This document shows positions 30,062-39,354 of a stretch of DNA of 64,000 nt, piece after piece. The stretch's first letter is position 1; the number at the start of each line of letters is the position of its first letter. The DNA comes from Paraburkholderia agricolaris (GTDB lineage: Bacteria > Pseudomonadota > Gammaproteobacteria > Burkholderiales > Burkholderiaceae), in NCBI RefSeq assembly GCF_009455635.1, contig NZ_QPER01000001.1:2914001-2978000 (forward strand), in the 5' to 3' direction. The translations under genes were made by a program, and so were the position numbers. The notes under the pieces are model-generated. The model searched no databases. It saw nothing but the letters and a program-made list of their open reading frames with translations, and had not been told where the DNA came from.

Positions 30062-30286
30062 GGATCCTGGGGAAGCAGGCGGCGCGAGCGGAACGCCCCC
30101 GGCCGCGACAGATACTGAAGCGACAGCATAACAAACGCGCCACCAGGGCAGAACCTGGCCGAACGGACGAGGTCAGATCAGGCACAAAATCAGTTAGACT
30201 CGACGGCAAGTTTGGGTCTGCACCAGGTCCGCCCCGGGTCGGCCTTTTCAACCGCGTTTTCTCAGTGAATGGAATTCAGGCAGTCG

Positions 30287-32836
30287 ATGCGCTATTCGGT
30301 TGAAATAAAAAAATTCCTTTACAGCCAGTACTTTTATGGCGGCCTGCGCATCGCAGTCGGCGTGTCGTTACCAGCCATCCTGTGTCTGATCGTATTTCAC
30401 GATCGCGACCTCGGCTTCACGATTGCGACCGGCGCGCTCGGCGCATGTGTGGTCGATATGCCAGGCCCGCTCAAGTACAAGCACAACGAGATGCTGGCGT
30501 GCACGGTGATCGGCTTCCTGTCCGCGCTCGCCACCGGTCTCGCCACGGTCAACTCGGTGGCGTTGTGGTGCACGGTTGTGCCGCTCACGTTCGTGCTCTC
30601 GTTGATCGTCGTGTATGGCAACCGCTGGCCGCAAATCAGCTTTGCCACGCTGTTCATGATGGTCATGACGCTGGAAGAGCATTTCACGCCAATGCAGGCG
30701 CTCGTCAATGCGTCGTGGATTCTGGTGGGCGGTCTCTGGTACACGTACTGGTCGACTTTCGTCAGCCGCTGGATGATGCATCGCATCGAACAGCAGGCGC
30801 TCGCCGAAAGTGTGTTCGCGTGCGCGGACTATCTGCTCGCGCGCGCCGCCTTCTACGATCTCGATAACGATCTCGACGAGTGCTATCGCAATCTGGTCGA
30901 CAAACAGATCTCCGCGGTCGATCGTCAGGATGCCGCGCGCGACATCGTGCTGCGCAATCTGCCGAAGCTGAAGACCGGCCGGCTCGAGCCGCGCCGGGCA
31001 ATGCTGTTCAATCTGTTCATCAATACCGTCGATCTGCACGAGCTGTTTGTCGGCACGCATGTCGATTATTCGCTGGTGCGCAACACGTTTGGCGGCTCCG
31101 ATCTGCTGGTGTTCTACCGCGATCTGATTCGCAAATCCGCGGCCGATCTCGAAGAAATCGGCCTCGCTGTACTGCAAAACCAGCCGCCGCGTATTCGCAT
31201 GAATGTCAAAGCCGAGCTGCGCGCCATCGAGTTCGAGATCGACCTGATGCGCAAGCAGGACCTGCCGGGTAAAAATCCCGAGGCGTATTCGGCGATATCG
31301 TCCACCTTCCGGCGTATCTGGAGCGCCACGCGCCTGATCGACAAGATGCGCAAAAGCCTGTCGAGCGATCCGGGCGCGAGCGGGACCGAAACCGAATTGC
31401 GCCTCGACCAGGCGCTTTCCCGCTTCGTATCGAGCCGCCGTGTGCCGTTCGGGCAGATCTTCTCGAATCTGACCATGGCCTCGCCGAGCTTCCGCCATGC
31501 GCTGCGCGTGACGATTGCGGTCGCGGTGGGTTTCTGGCTCGGCCGCCTGCTGCCGCTCACGAATGCCTACTGGATCGTGATGACTACGGTCATCATTCTG
31601 AAACCGGGCTATTCGCTGACCAAACAGCGCAACGGGCAGCGGATCATCGGCACGCTGATCGGCTGTGCGGCGAGCATTGCTTTGATGATTTTCGTCAAGG
31701 AGCCGCACATCCTGCTGGTGGTGATGTTCGCGTCGATGGTGATGAGCTACAGCCTGTTGCTGTTCAATTACACGGCGAGCGTGGTGTTCACCTCCTCGTA
31801 CGTGCTGCTCATGTTCCATCTGCTCGCGCCGGGCAGTATGCGCATCATCGGCGAACGCGCGATCGACACAGTGGTGGGTTGCGCAATCGCGATTGCAGCA
31901 AGCCACTTGTTCCCCTACTGGGAATACCGGCTGATGGGCAAGCTGGTCAACAACATGATCAATGCCACCCGGCAGTATCTGGAAGCGAGCTGGTGGTGGA
32001 GCGGCAAGCCGGCCGCCGCGGTGGTGGCCACGGTAACGGAAGCCGGTGCATTTGCGCCCGCGGCGGCCATGGCTGATCCGGCGATCGATTTCGGCAAGCC
32101 GGTGCGCGCGGTGGCAAATGCTGGAACAAGCGCTGGAGCAAGCGCTAAAGCAAATACGAGCGACAACGCGGCACTTCAAGCCGGCTCAGGCACCGCTGCA
32201 AACATGGGTGCAACCGCCGCTGCCAACGCGAATACCAATGCGAACGCCAACCCGGGTTCAGGCGGCGCCGCCGCCGTCAGCAGCGCGAGCACCAAGCCGG
32301 CCGGCGGGGCATCCGCTGCCGCGGTGGCTGCTGCAACCGCGCTTGATCGCGATTATCGCTACCGGCTCGCGCGCAAGAACGTCCACGTTGCGTTTGCCAA
32401 TCTGGGCCAGGCGTTCCAGCGCATGATGCTCGAGCCGAAGTCCGCGCAGAAGTTCGTGCCGGAACTGAACGACCTGCTGATACGCAGCCACGTGCTCGCC
32501 TCGCAGATCACAGCGGCCGCGCCGTTGCTGCGCACCTCCGCGCAGCAGGCCGACGGTGTCTCGCTACAGCCATTGCAGCGCGCGCTAAGCGTGGTCCGCG
32601 ACAATTTGACCGAGGCCGAAGCGGGTAGCGCATCGGCCGCCGAGCAGGGCGAACAGATCAAACAATTGATGCGTGAGCTGGATGTGATGGTGGTCGAGAC
32701 GGAGAAATCGCCCGACTATTCGGCGGACGCCGTGCATGACATGAAGTTGCTCGCCCATCAGTGCAAGCAGATGCTGACGGCGTCAGCGCAGATTCGCAAG
32801 GATGCGAGCGTGATCCGGCTACCGGCGGAAGCGTGA
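30287..32836 (+). CDS. FUSC-family (YccS/YhfK-like) inner-membrane transporter
   Basis: 849 residues from this start. Two blocks of membrane helices (about residues 20-160 and 400-540) surround a cytoplasmic region. The second block carries the FUSC-type stretch FWLGRLLPLTNAYWIVMTTVIILKPGYS. The family includes aromatic acid/fusaric acid efflux proteins. Residues of about 580-690 form an Ala/Asn/Gly/Ser-rich low-complexity segment, then a helical C-terminus (AFANLGQAFQRMMLEPKSAQ). ATG 30287 is preferred over ATG 30269 because an AGG lies at suitable distance. Divergent from recC; substrate unknown. Confidence 0.9.
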   Translation: MRYSVEIKKFLYSQYFYGGLRIAVGVSLPAILCLIVFHDRDLGFTIATGALGACVVDMPGPLKYKHNEMLACTVIGFLSALATGLATVNSVALWCTVVPLTFVLSLIVVYGNRWPQISFATLFMMVMTLEEHFTPMQALVNASWILVGGLWYTYWSTFVSRWMMHRIEQQALAESVFACADYLLARAAFYDLDNDLDECYRNLVDKQISAVDRQDAARDIVLRNLPKLKTGRLEPRRAMLFNLFINTVDLHELFVGTHVDYSLVRNTFGGSDLLVFYRDLIRKSAADLEEIGLAVLQNQPPRIRMNVKAELRAIEFEIDLMRKQDLPGKNPEAYSAISSTFRRIWSATRLIDKMRKSLSSDPGASGTETELRLDQALSRFVSSRRVPFGQIFSNLTMASPSFRHALRVTIAVAVGFWLGRLLPLTNAYWIVMTTVIILKPGYSLTKQRNGQRIIGTLIGCAASIALMIFVKEPHILLVVMFASMVMSYSLLLFNYTASVVFTSSYVLLMFHLLAPGSMRIIGERAIDTVVGCAIAIAASHLFPYWEYRLMGKLVNNMINATRQYLEASWWWSGKPAAAVVATVTEAGAFAPAAAMADPAIDFGKPVRAVANAGTSAGASAKANTSDNAALQAGSGTAANMGATAAANANTNANANPGSGGAAAVSSASTKPAGGASAAAVAAATALDRDYRYRLARKNVHVAFANLGQAFQRMMLEPKSAQKFVPELNDLLIRSHVLASQITAAAPLLRTSAQQADGVSLQPLQRALSVVRDNLTEAEAGSASAAEQGEQIKQLMRELDVMVVETEKSPDYSADAVHDMKLLAHQCKQMLTASAQIRKDASVIRLPAEA

Positions 32837-32998
32837 CACGAAACGGGCCGTGATAACGGCCCGGGCTCGTCGTGCGCCATACATTCAAAACAGGCTTTCA
32901 GCGCCAGCCGGCAATCAACACCGCACGAGGCGGAAGCTCCGCCGAACCAGCCGCGGCGGCGGATCGTCGATCGATCGCGTCGTCTGTCTTCATCCGTC

Positions 32999-33211
32999 TT
33001 ATTGCGCGGCGCCGCTCGCGGGCTTCGCGGTCGTTGCCGCGGCAGCCGCCGCGTCCGAGGAAATCGTCGGCTCCGGTGCGTTCTGACGGTCGAACTCACG
33101 CTTTTCCGTGATGGCGTTGTAGAAGAGCGTGGCGATCACCAGCAGTACCGCGACCACGATGAAAATAGCAATGCCAAAAGTCGGGTTCTTCTTGCGCGGC
33201 GGTTTGTTCAT
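32999..33211 (-). CDS. Small single-pass membrane protein
   Basis: 70 residues: a basic start (MNKPPRKKNPT), one transmembrane helix (FGIAIFIVVAVLLVIATLFYNAI), then a charged linker and an Ala-rich tail with SSDAAAAAATTAKP. The topology is N-in/C-out by the positive-inside rule, which would leave the Ala-rich part in the periplasm. No family is recognised and no clear ribosome site is seen, but the well-formed helix and basic N-terminus support a real gene. It lies between the FUSC gene (convergent) and the Lrp-type regulator. Confidence 0.65.
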   Translation of the reverse strand: MNKPPRKKNPTFGIAIFIVVAVLLVIATLFYNAITEKREFDRQNAPEPTISSDAAAAAATTAKPASGAAQ

Positions 33212-33297
33212 GAGGCGGGCTCGGTTCGCGAGGCAGTCGCGGATAGTGTCGGGAAAGGCGGCATTCTACGCCCACTGAGCTTGCGCGTGGCTTGCGG

Positions 33298-33783
33298 TCA
33301 ACGGCCCTCCACTACCGCCGAGGGCCGCACCGGGAGCGCCGTCGAGTACTTGATCTGTTCCATCGCAAAACTGGAACTCACGTCATACAGCGGCACGGCA
33401 CCGATCAATAGCTTATAGACGCGATCGTAGTCGTCGATATCGGACACCACCACGCGCAACAGGTAGTCGGTTTCGCCGCTCATCCGGTAGACCTCCACCA
33501 CCTCCGGAATGTCCTGCACCGCACGCGTAAAGGTCTGCGCCCAGGCCTCCGTGTGCTGGTTCGTTCGCACCGCCACGAACACGGTCGTGCCCACGCCGAG
33601 TTTGCGCGCGTCGCACAGCGCCACCTGGGCGCGAATCACGCCGGTCTCTTTCAGACGTTGCAGCCGCTTCCAACATGGCGTTTGCGACAGATTCACACGC
33701 TGCGCCAGTTCGGCGATCGGCATCGTTGCGTCTTCCTGCAACAGTTCGAGCAGCTTCCGATCGATGATATCCATTCCCATCAT
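33298..33783 (-). CDS. Lrp/AsnC-family transcriptional regulator
   Basis: 161 residues. The N-terminal helix-turn-helix is MDIIDRKLLELLQEDATMPI followed by AELAQRVNLSQTPCWKRLQRL. The C-terminal RAM domain (VFVAVRTNQHTEAWAQTFTRAV, VVEVYRMSGETDYLLRVVVSD) binds amino acids in this family. The start is taken at ATG 33783, preceded by AGGGGCG; ATG 33780 and 33774 are alternatives. It is divergent from a cysteine dioxygenase-like gene, which suggests it senses cysteine or a related amino acid, as DecR-type regulators do. Confidence 0.93.
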   Translation of the reverse strand: MMGMDIIDRKLLELLQEDATMPIAELAQRVNLSQTPCWKRLQRLKETGVIRAQVALCDARKLGVGTTVFVAVRTNQHTEAWAQTFTRAVQDIPEVVEVYRMSGETDYLLRVVVSDIDDYDRVYKLLIGAVPLYDVSSSFAMEQIKYSTALPVRPSAVVEGR

Positions 33784-33795
33784 CACGCCCCTATA

Positions 33796-33835
33796 GGAAA
33801 TTATTCTACTTTTAAGACTGTGGGTGGAATTATAT
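33796..33835. promoter_or_regulatory. Candidate Lrp-type operator repeats in a divergent promoter
   Basis: GGAAATTATT at 33796-33805 and GGAATTATAT at 33826-33835 are similar direct repeats 30 bp apart, i.e. about three helical turns. They sit in an AT-rich stretch between the divergent regulator and dioxygenase genes. Lrp proteins often bind such spaced AT-rich sites. Confidence 0.4.
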
Positions 33836-33918
33836 GGAAACTCTTTCTCCAGGCAAACGGGTATAAATATCTCTGTCAAAAAATAGCCGATAAGCAGCCA
33901 TCCAGCTGCACAGCGATC

Positions 33919-34563
33919 ATGAGCCAAGACCCCCGTTCAACCCCCGTCGCCCATTCCTCCGCCCACGCCACGCAGTTTGCCGCTGCGCACGAAATGCCCT
34001 CGTGTGCGCCCCGCCCCGCGCCGCTCGCACACCTGTGCGAGGCGCTCGATGCAATGTTCGAAGCCTGCGTGAACTTCCCCGAACCCTCGAATTCGACCTT
34101 CTTCGCGCGCAGCATGCGCATCGCGCTTGCCGAAGCCGCCGCGAACCCCGCCTTGCTCACCCCGGCGCAACGCGAAGGCTCCGCCGAAAACTACCGTCGC
34201 CATCTGCTGGCCGCCGACCCTCACGGCCGCTATGCGATCGCCGCGCTGGTGTGGCTGCCGCGCCAGGCAAGCCCGGTGCACGCGCACCATACCTGGTGCG
34301 GCTACGCGGTGCTAGACGGCACGCTGAGCGAAACGGTCTTCGAATGGAACGGCGCACAGCATTGCGCAAGCGCCACCCGAACGCAAGCCCGTAATAGCGG
34401 CGCCGTGTCGTTTGTGCGTGGCGGCAGGAGCGGCATTCACCGGCTCGGCAATTGCAGCGACGCGCCCGCCGTCTCGCTGCATATCTACGGCGTCGCGGGC
34501 GCCCAGATCGCCACGCACGTCAATGACATTGTGCACACCGCTCAAGCACCGGCGCTCGTCTGA
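33919..34563 (+). CDS. Cysteine dioxygenase-like cupin protein
   Basis: 214 residues, one cupin domain. SPVHAHHTWCGYAVLDGTLSETVFEW resembles the metal-binding region of cysteine dioxygenases; candidate iron ligands are His121, His123/124 and His174 (SGIHRLGN). SLHIYGV near the C-terminus is also a family feature. The expected reaction is oxidation of cysteine, or another thiol such as 3-mercaptopropionate, to the sulfinic acid. The frame is open far upstream across the divergent regulator; ATG 33919 gives a normal family length and lies past the promoter. The product ends 18 bp from the convergent MscS gene. Confidence 0.85.
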   Translation: MSQDPRSTPVAHSSAHATQFAAAHEMPSCAPRPAPLAHLCEALDAMFEACVNFPEPSNSTFFARSMRIALAEAAANPALLTPAQREGSAENYRRHLLAADPHGRYAIAALVWLPRQASPVHAHHTWCGYAVLDGTLSETVFEWNGAQHCASATRTQARNSGAVSFVRGGRSGIHRLGNCSDAPAVSLHIYGVAGAQIATHVNDIVHTAQAPALV

Positions 34564-34581
34564 AACCGGCATCGGGCTTAC

Positions 34582-37194
34582 TCAGCTTTTACCGCCCGCG
34601 TCACCAGCGGTCGGAATCTGCGGCGGGATCGGCGCGGTCTGCCCGGTCGGCGGCGGCGCCGGACGCGGTTCGTGCGACACGTCGCGGGCCGCCGCCACGG
34701 CAGCGTGCGCGGCACGCGCCGAAGCGCCTGTGGCGACATGCACGTGTTCAGATCCATGTCCATGCCCATGCGCAAGCTCATCGTCCGGCAAAGGCTGCCC
34801 TTCACTATCTTTCGATGACGTGTACACACGCATCTGCGGCACGGGAATCTCGATGCCGGCCTCGTCCATCTTGCGCTTGAGCCTCAGATTGAAAGCGCGC
34901 GCCACGCTCCATTGCTGCAACGGCCGCGTCTTGATCTGCCCTTTTACGACCATCCAGTTCGGATCGAAACGGTCGAGCCCCCACACCTCGATCGGTCCGA
35001 GCATTTCGCGCCGGTAGCGAAAGTCGGCCATCAGGTCGGCGCCGACTTCGCGAATCAGTTGCGTGATCTGATCGACATCGGTCGAGAACGACATCCGCAC
35101 TTCGAACACCGCATAGGCGAAATCGCGCGACAGGTTCTTGACGATCTTGATCTGTGAAAACGGAATCGCGTGAATCGCGCCTTGCCCGTCGCGCAAACGG
35201 ACCGTACGGATCGACAGATGCTCGACCGTGCCCGCATGGCCACCGTCCACGTCGATCCAGTCGCCGACCGAAATCGTATCTTCGATGATGATGAACAAGC
35301 CTGTGATCAGGTCGGTCACGAGCGACTGCGCGCCGAAACCGATCGCGAGACCAATCACGCCGGCACCGGCCAGCAGTGGCGTCACATTGATACCCAGATT
35401 CGCCGCGGTGACGATGCCGGCAATCGTCATGATCGACACCAGCAGCACGTTGCGCAGCAACGGCAGCATCGTGCGCGCCCGCATGCTCGGATTGCGCGAT
35501 TTGTTGCGCAGACTACCTGGATTGAGCGTTTCGGTGATCGCGGTATCGACAAGAATCCACAGCAGCCATGAAATGAACACGGTTGCGATGATCGCGGTCA
35601 CGGCATGTGCAATCCCCCGCGCCGCAACATTTTCCTCCACGACTTCCGCGAGCGACACACCCCACAACCGCGCCGCCAGTTCAAAGAAGAGCAGCCAGAT
35701 GAACAGCGTGAGCAGCGTGCCGCAAAAGCGCAGCAAGCGCGACAGATAAGGCGAGCGGCGCCGCGCGCGCGGGCTGCGCGGGCGCGTCACGCGCAGCACG
35801 ACGGCCGAGAGGAAAAATGCCAGCACCAGCAACAGCGCGGTCACCACCGAAATCTGCAGCACGTTTTCGCTGGAACCCGAGCCGCCGAGCGTGGCGACCA
35901 CCGACGCGGTGGCTAGCACCAGCACCGGCACATGCCAGAGCGAGGCGAGCACGTCGAACGCGTCGGTCGCGGCCTTATGGTCGTTACGCTGCTCATAAGC
36001 GCGGTTGCGGATCAGATGCGCGACGGGCCGGCGGAACGCCAGCGCGAAATAGCCGGTGAGCACGGCGGCGGTCATGTTGGCCGCCGTCGAAATCAGCGCG
36101 GCGAGATTCGATCCCAGTTGATGCTCGACGTCGTAGTTGACCGCCGCATCGCCGAGCGCGGCGCATATGCCCACCACGAACAGCACGCGCCGCGCGTGAT
36201 CGAGCAGCAGGCGCACGGCAACTCGCCGGTGCCCCGAGCCGAACAGCGAAAACATAATCAGACAGATCGCCGAAAACACCGCGCCCGCGACAATCGCGTA
36301 GGCCACCACCATGCCCAGCGTGCGGCCGAGCTCATCGGGCATGGCGCGCACGAACAGCAACGCGGCGAGAAAGGCGACGATCCACGGCCCGACGCGGCGC
36401 AGTGCGAAGATCAGCAATTCGCGCGTGGTGGGATTCGGGTTGAGCCCCAGAACGATGCCGAAGCGCCGGTACAGCCGGTGCTGCAGGTAGATCAGCGCGC
36501 CGGCGCACGCCCCCCAGCCGGCCAGCATGGCAATCATCGAGAAGACAATGCGCCCGAAGCTCTCCTGCCCTTGACCCGAAATGATCGTGTAGAGCTCGTT
36601 GCCGGCCGCGTTGAAGCGCCCGCCCCAATAGCGCACCGGCGTGCGGCCTTGATGCACATCGGATTCGAACGACGCGATGCCCGACGCGATGGCTCCGAGC
36701 AAGCCCGGGCTCGGTTGCGCGGGCGCGGGCTGCGCGACGTTTTGCGAGACATCGCGCAGCTTCTTGAGCTGGGCGACGAGCGCGCTGCGCTGCCGGTCGT
36801 TGTCGAGCGTCGAGATCACGCTGTCGAGCGAGCGCGCCAGTTCCGCCTGGCTCGCAGGCGACGGCGCGGAGGCCGCATCCGCGGCGGAGGCGCCCGAGGC
36901 GGCAGACGCCGGGGTCGCTGTCGCGCTATTGATCAGGCTCTGTAAAGCCGGAATGACAGGCGTGCCGGCGCCGGCAGCCTGGGCAACGGCGGGCATCCAT
37001 CCGATGCAGAGAATCAGCGCGACGCAAACCGTGGCCGCCCACGCGCCGAGCCACGCCGCAACGCGAGCACGAACACCGCGTCCAGCGCCGCATTCGATCT
37101 GATTGAAATGAAATTGAAAGGCGGCGCGAGTTGCCGGTTGCCCGTCGTTAGACGGCGCAGCCCCGGACTCACGCCGCAATCGGCATGACTGCAT
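34582..37194 (-). CDS. Large MscS-family mechanosensitive channel protein
   Basis: 870 residues. A signal sequence around residues 40-70 (AWAATVCVALILCIGWMPAVAQA) is followed by an Ala/Ser-rich periplasmic region. About ten membrane helices come next, then the MscS core: AGVIGLAIGFGAQSLVTDLITG (pore helix), FIIIEDTISVGDWIDVDG and GTVEHLSIRTVRLRDGQGAIHAIPFSQI. The C-terminus is a cytoplasmic alpha-beta domain and a His-rich tail (GHGHGSEHVHVA). The size places it with MscK/YbdG-like channels that release solutes on hypo-osmotic shock. Start ATG 37194 gives a plausible N-terminus; the open frame continues upstream without a better start. Confidence 0.9.
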   Translation of the reverse strand: MQSCRLRRESGAAPSNDGQPATRAAFQFHFNQIECGAGRGVRARVAAWLGAWAATVCVALILCIGWMPAVAQAAGAGTPVIPALQSLINSATATPASAASGASAADAASAPSPASQAELARSLDSVISTLDNDRQRSALVAQLKKLRDVSQNVAQPAPAQPSPGLLGAIASGIASFESDVHQGRTPVRYWGGRFNAAGNELYTIISGQGQESFGRIVFSMIAMLAGWGACAGALIYLQHRLYRRFGIVLGLNPNPTTRELLIFALRRVGPWIVAFLAALLFVRAMPDELGRTLGMVVAYAIVAGAVFSAICLIMFSLFGSGHRRVAVRLLLDHARRVLFVVGICAALGDAAVNYDVEHQLGSNLAALISTAANMTAAVLTGYFALAFRRPVAHLIRNRAYEQRNDHKAATDAFDVLASLWHVPVLVLATASVVATLGGSGSSENVLQISVVTALLLVLAFFLSAVVLRVTRPRSPRARRRSPYLSRLLRFCGTLLTLFIWLLFFELAARLWGVSLAEVVEENVAARGIAHAVTAIIATVFISWLLWILVDTAITETLNPGSLRNKSRNPSMRARTMLPLLRNVLLVSIMTIAGIVTAANLGINVTPLLAGAGVIGLAIGFGAQSLVTDLITGLFIIIEDTISVGDWIDVDGGHAGTVEHLSIRTVRLRDGQGAIHAIPFSQIKIVKNLSRDFAYAVFEVRMSFSTDVDQITQLIREVGADLMADFRYRREMLGPIEVWGLDRFDPNWMVVKGQIKTRPLQQWSVARAFNLRLKRKMDEAGIEIPVPQMRVYTSSKDSEGQPLPDDELAHGHGHGSEHVHVATGASARAAHAAVAAARDVSHEPRPAPPPTGQTAPIPPQIPTAGDAGGKS

Positions 37195-37394
37195 GGCGAT
37201 CCGTAAGAAAACGGGAGACGCCAGTGTAGCCGCAGTTTTACCGCAGGCAACCGAACATGCGTAACCGATTGTTAGGACGCTTGCGCAAATGCGGACATTA
37301 ACGGGCCGCCCAGTCCGCCGGGCGGCCGCTACGATGTATGCAGTGGGATTACGCGCGCCACGAGCCGCGCGAACTCCATACAATGCATTAACGC

Positions 37395-38042
37395 TCAGTA
37401 AGCCACCGTCGCGATCTGACGGACAAAACGGCCCTGCTCCAATTCGTCGACGAAGGCGATCGCATAGTCTTCCGCGGAAATGCGGCTATTACCCTCGGCG
37501 TCGGCGATAAGCGCGTTCGCGCCCGTGCGGAACTTGCCGGTGCGCTCGCCCGGAGCGATCAGCGCGGCCGGCGCGAAGAAAGTCCAGTCGAGATCGGTGA
37601 TGCCGCGGTAGTAATCGAATGCATCGCGGTGCGCCAGTGCGACCGCCTTGTACGCGTCCGGGAAGCCTTCCGTGTCGACCAGTTGCTTGCCCGGCGCGAC
37701 TTCGAGCGAGCCCGCGCCGCCCACCACCACGAGACGCTTCAAGCCCGCTGCGCGCACGCCGTCGACCAGCGCATGGGTGGCCTTGCTCACCGCCGCGGAG
37801 TCGTCTTTCGGCGGCGCGTACGCGCTGGCTACCACGTCATGACCGCGCACTGCGGCGCTGACGCTCGCGGCGTCGAGCACGTCGGCCTGCGCAGCCGTCA
37901 CGTTCGCCAGATCCGCCGGCACGCGTGCCGGATTGCGCGCCAGCGCCGTCACCTGATGCCCACGGCGAGCCGCTTCTGCGGCGATCCGCGAACCAATCAT
38001 GCCGGTGGCGCCGAACAACGCGATCTTCAACTGTTTGCTCAT
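37395..38042 (-). CDS. NAD(P)-binding oxidoreductase, NmrA/YwnB-like
   Basis: 215 residues with an N-terminal Rossmann fold: KIALFGATGMIGSRIAAEAARRGHQVTALARNP carries the GxxGxxG dinucleotide site. Later motifs are RLVVVGGAGSLEV and LDWTFFAPAALIAPGERTGKF, found in the atypical short-chain dehydrogenase group that includes YwnB. ATG 38042 has AGGAG at the right distance. A 19-bp palindrome lies 29 bp upstream, and a second copy precedes the Rrf2 regulator gene next to it, so this enzyme is very likely the regulated target. Substrate unknown; relatives often respond to electrophile or redox stress. Confidence 0.88.
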   Translation of the reverse strand: MSKQLKIALFGATGMIGSRIAAEAARRGHQVTALARNPARVPADLANVTAAQADVLDAASVSAAVRGHDVVASAYAPPKDDSAAVSKATHALVDGVRAAGLKRLVVVGGAGSLEVAPGKQLVDTEGFPDAYKAVALAHRDAFDYYRGITDLDWTFFAPAALIAPGERTGKFRTGANALIADAEGNSRISAEDYAIAFVDELEQGRFVRQIATVAY

Positions 38043-38070
38043 TTCGATACTCCTGGTATGTAAGCTAATA

Positions 38071-38089
38071 TGTAACCACATTGATTACA
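38071..38089. promoter_or_regulatory. Operator copy 1 (Rrf2-type palindrome)
   Basis: TGTAACCACATTGATTACA, a 19-bp imperfect palindrome of TGTAA/TTACA arms, 28-47 bp upstream of the oxidoreductase start. It matches the copy at 38670-38688 at 15 of 19 positions, all differences being in the centre. Confidence 0.75.
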
Positions 38090-38187
38090 TATATTCCGGA
38101 AAAAAGAGGGGCATCAGCCCCCGTCCATTCTCACGCGCGCGTCTCGACTACTTCGCGCGCGCCCTTCTGTACCGCTTCTTTGCTACG

Positions 38188-38643
38188 TTATCCGTGCGAA
38201 CGCCGCTTACGTTCGCGCGCCCGTTCGGCGCGCACCACGTCGGCAGTGGCGTCGGCAAGTGTGCGCGCGCCGAGCGCCGCTTCCATGGCCTGCTGCGCTT
38301 CGTCGATGATACCGCGCAGCACGACCTGAATATTACGCCCCACCATGCATGCCGGATTCGGCTCCTCGCGATGCATGGCGAACAATTGCGCGTCGTCCAC
38401 TGCGCGGTACACCTCGAGCAGGGTAATGCTTTCGGGCGCCCGGGCGAGCAGCGCGCCGCCGCCCGCACCGAGTTGCGAGGCCGTGAGACCCGCGTCGGCC
38501 AACATGGTCAGCAGACGCCGGATCAGCGCAGGATTCGTATTCACGCTGCCCGCAATCATCTCCGACGAAAGCGGCACGCCCTCCTGCAACGACAGCAGCG
38601 CGAGCACGTGCACCGCAAACGCAAACCGGCTACTCGTATTCAC
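38188..38643 (-). CDS. Rrf2-family transcriptional regulator
   Basis: 151 residues. The N-terminal winged helix is NTSSRFAFAVHVLALLSLQEG, then SSEMIAGSVNTNPALIRRLLTMLADAGL; the wing region is GAGGGALLARAPESITLLEVYRAV. Only one Cys (PACMVGRN) is present in the region where cluster-binding Rrf2 proteins have three, so an Fe-S sensor of the IscR/NsrR type is unlikely; it is closer to YwnA/CymR-like members. Start: GTG 38643 follows GGCAGG at good spacing and gives the usual MNTSSRF-like start; a TTG eight codons upstream is less likely. Confidence 0.92.
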   Translation of the reverse strand: MNTSSRFAFAVHVLALLSLQEGVPLSSEMIAGSVNTNPALIRRLLTMLADAGLTASQLGAGGGALLARAPESITLLEVYRAVDDAQLFAMHREEPNPACMVGRNIQVVLRGIIDEAQQAMEAALGARTLADATADVVRAERARERKRRSHG

Positions 38644-38669
38644 AGCAAACCTGCCCGGCAACGACAATG

Positions 38670-38688
38670 TGTAACCATAGTAATTACA
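38670..38688. promoter_or_regulatory. Operator copy 2 (Rrf2-type palindrome)
   Basis: TGTAACCATAGTAATTACA, 27 bp upstream of the Rrf2 gene start. It is the same arms and spacing as the copy at 38071-38089, which suggests autoregulation plus control of the oxidoreductase. Confidence 0.75.
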
Positions 38689-38730
38689 TTTAATCCGGCT
38701 GTCAAATGGGCGGCTGCATGGGCCGTCCTC

Positions 38731-39210
38731 TCACTTGTCCATCTGCTTTTGCGCATCGCTGGAATCGCCCGATGCCGACGAGGAAGCCGAGCCGGCCGCC
38801 GCCGACGCCGAACTTTGCGCCGACCATTCCTGCAGCTTGCGCCCGGCTGTCTCGAGGCCCTGGCCGGTCAGCGCCGCCGCCTTGCCGAGTTGCGCATTCG
38901 TGGCGCTCGCCGCGTTTTGCAGGTTGGCTTGCGCGCTCGATGCCAGCGCAGCGGGATCGATCTTGATCGACGGCGCGGAGGCTGCGGAATCCAGATTCTG
39001 CTGCGCAGTTGCCTTGGTCGCATCGACCTGCTGGCCAACGTAGCTGGCTGCCTGATCGAGCTTCTGACCGGCGGCTTGCGCCGCATCATTGAGCTTGCCG
39101 GCGACCTGATCCGCCGACGCATCATTCTTTTGACAAGCCGTGAGGCCGCCGAACACGAGGGCAACAACGGCGGCGCGGCGCAACAACGGTGAACGAATGG
39201 ATAAAGTCAT
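38731..39210 (-). CDS. Ala-rich lipoprotein of unknown function
   Basis: 159 residues. A lipoprotein signal ends in VFGGLTACQK, giving a lipobox L-T-A-C with Cys at about residue 22. The mature chain is a repetitive, amphipathic helix rich in Ala, Gln, Asp, Lys and Ser (DQVAGKLNDAAQAAGQKLDQ, SYVGQQVDATKATAQQNLD). It resembles envelope-stress or apolipoprotein-like helical proteins more than any enzyme. It ends in a Ser/Ala-rich tail. ATG 39210 is the start that places the signal correctly; the ribosome site is weak. Confidence 0.82.
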   Translation of the reverse strand: MTLSIRSPLLRRAAVVALVFGGLTACQKNDASADQVAGKLNDAAQAAGQKLDQAASYVGQQVDATKATAQQNLDSAASAPSIKIDPAALASSAQANLQNAASATNAQLGKAAALTGQGLETAGRKLQEWSAQSSASAAAGSASSSASGDSSDAQKQMDK

Positions 39211-39354
39211 ATCTGTATATGCTGTGTATGAGCCGCATCGAGCGGCTTTCGCATGCGAAAACGCGCCCATGATACGCCGTTGCGCGGCGGACCCGCTCAT
39301 CGCGCCGCATGTCGCGTCGCGCCCCGCGCGCCTCGGTGCGGCCGCATGGGTCTT

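Noticed and set aside
30368..32179. 603-codon minus-strand frame opposite the FUSC gene
   Set aside because: His/Arg/Gln-rich antisense reading with no family resemblance; the FUSC protein on the plus strand has clear membrane segments.
32844..32863. 8-bp GC hairpin after the FUSC gene
   Set aside because: No T-run follows on the plus strand; too weak to call a Rho-independent terminator.
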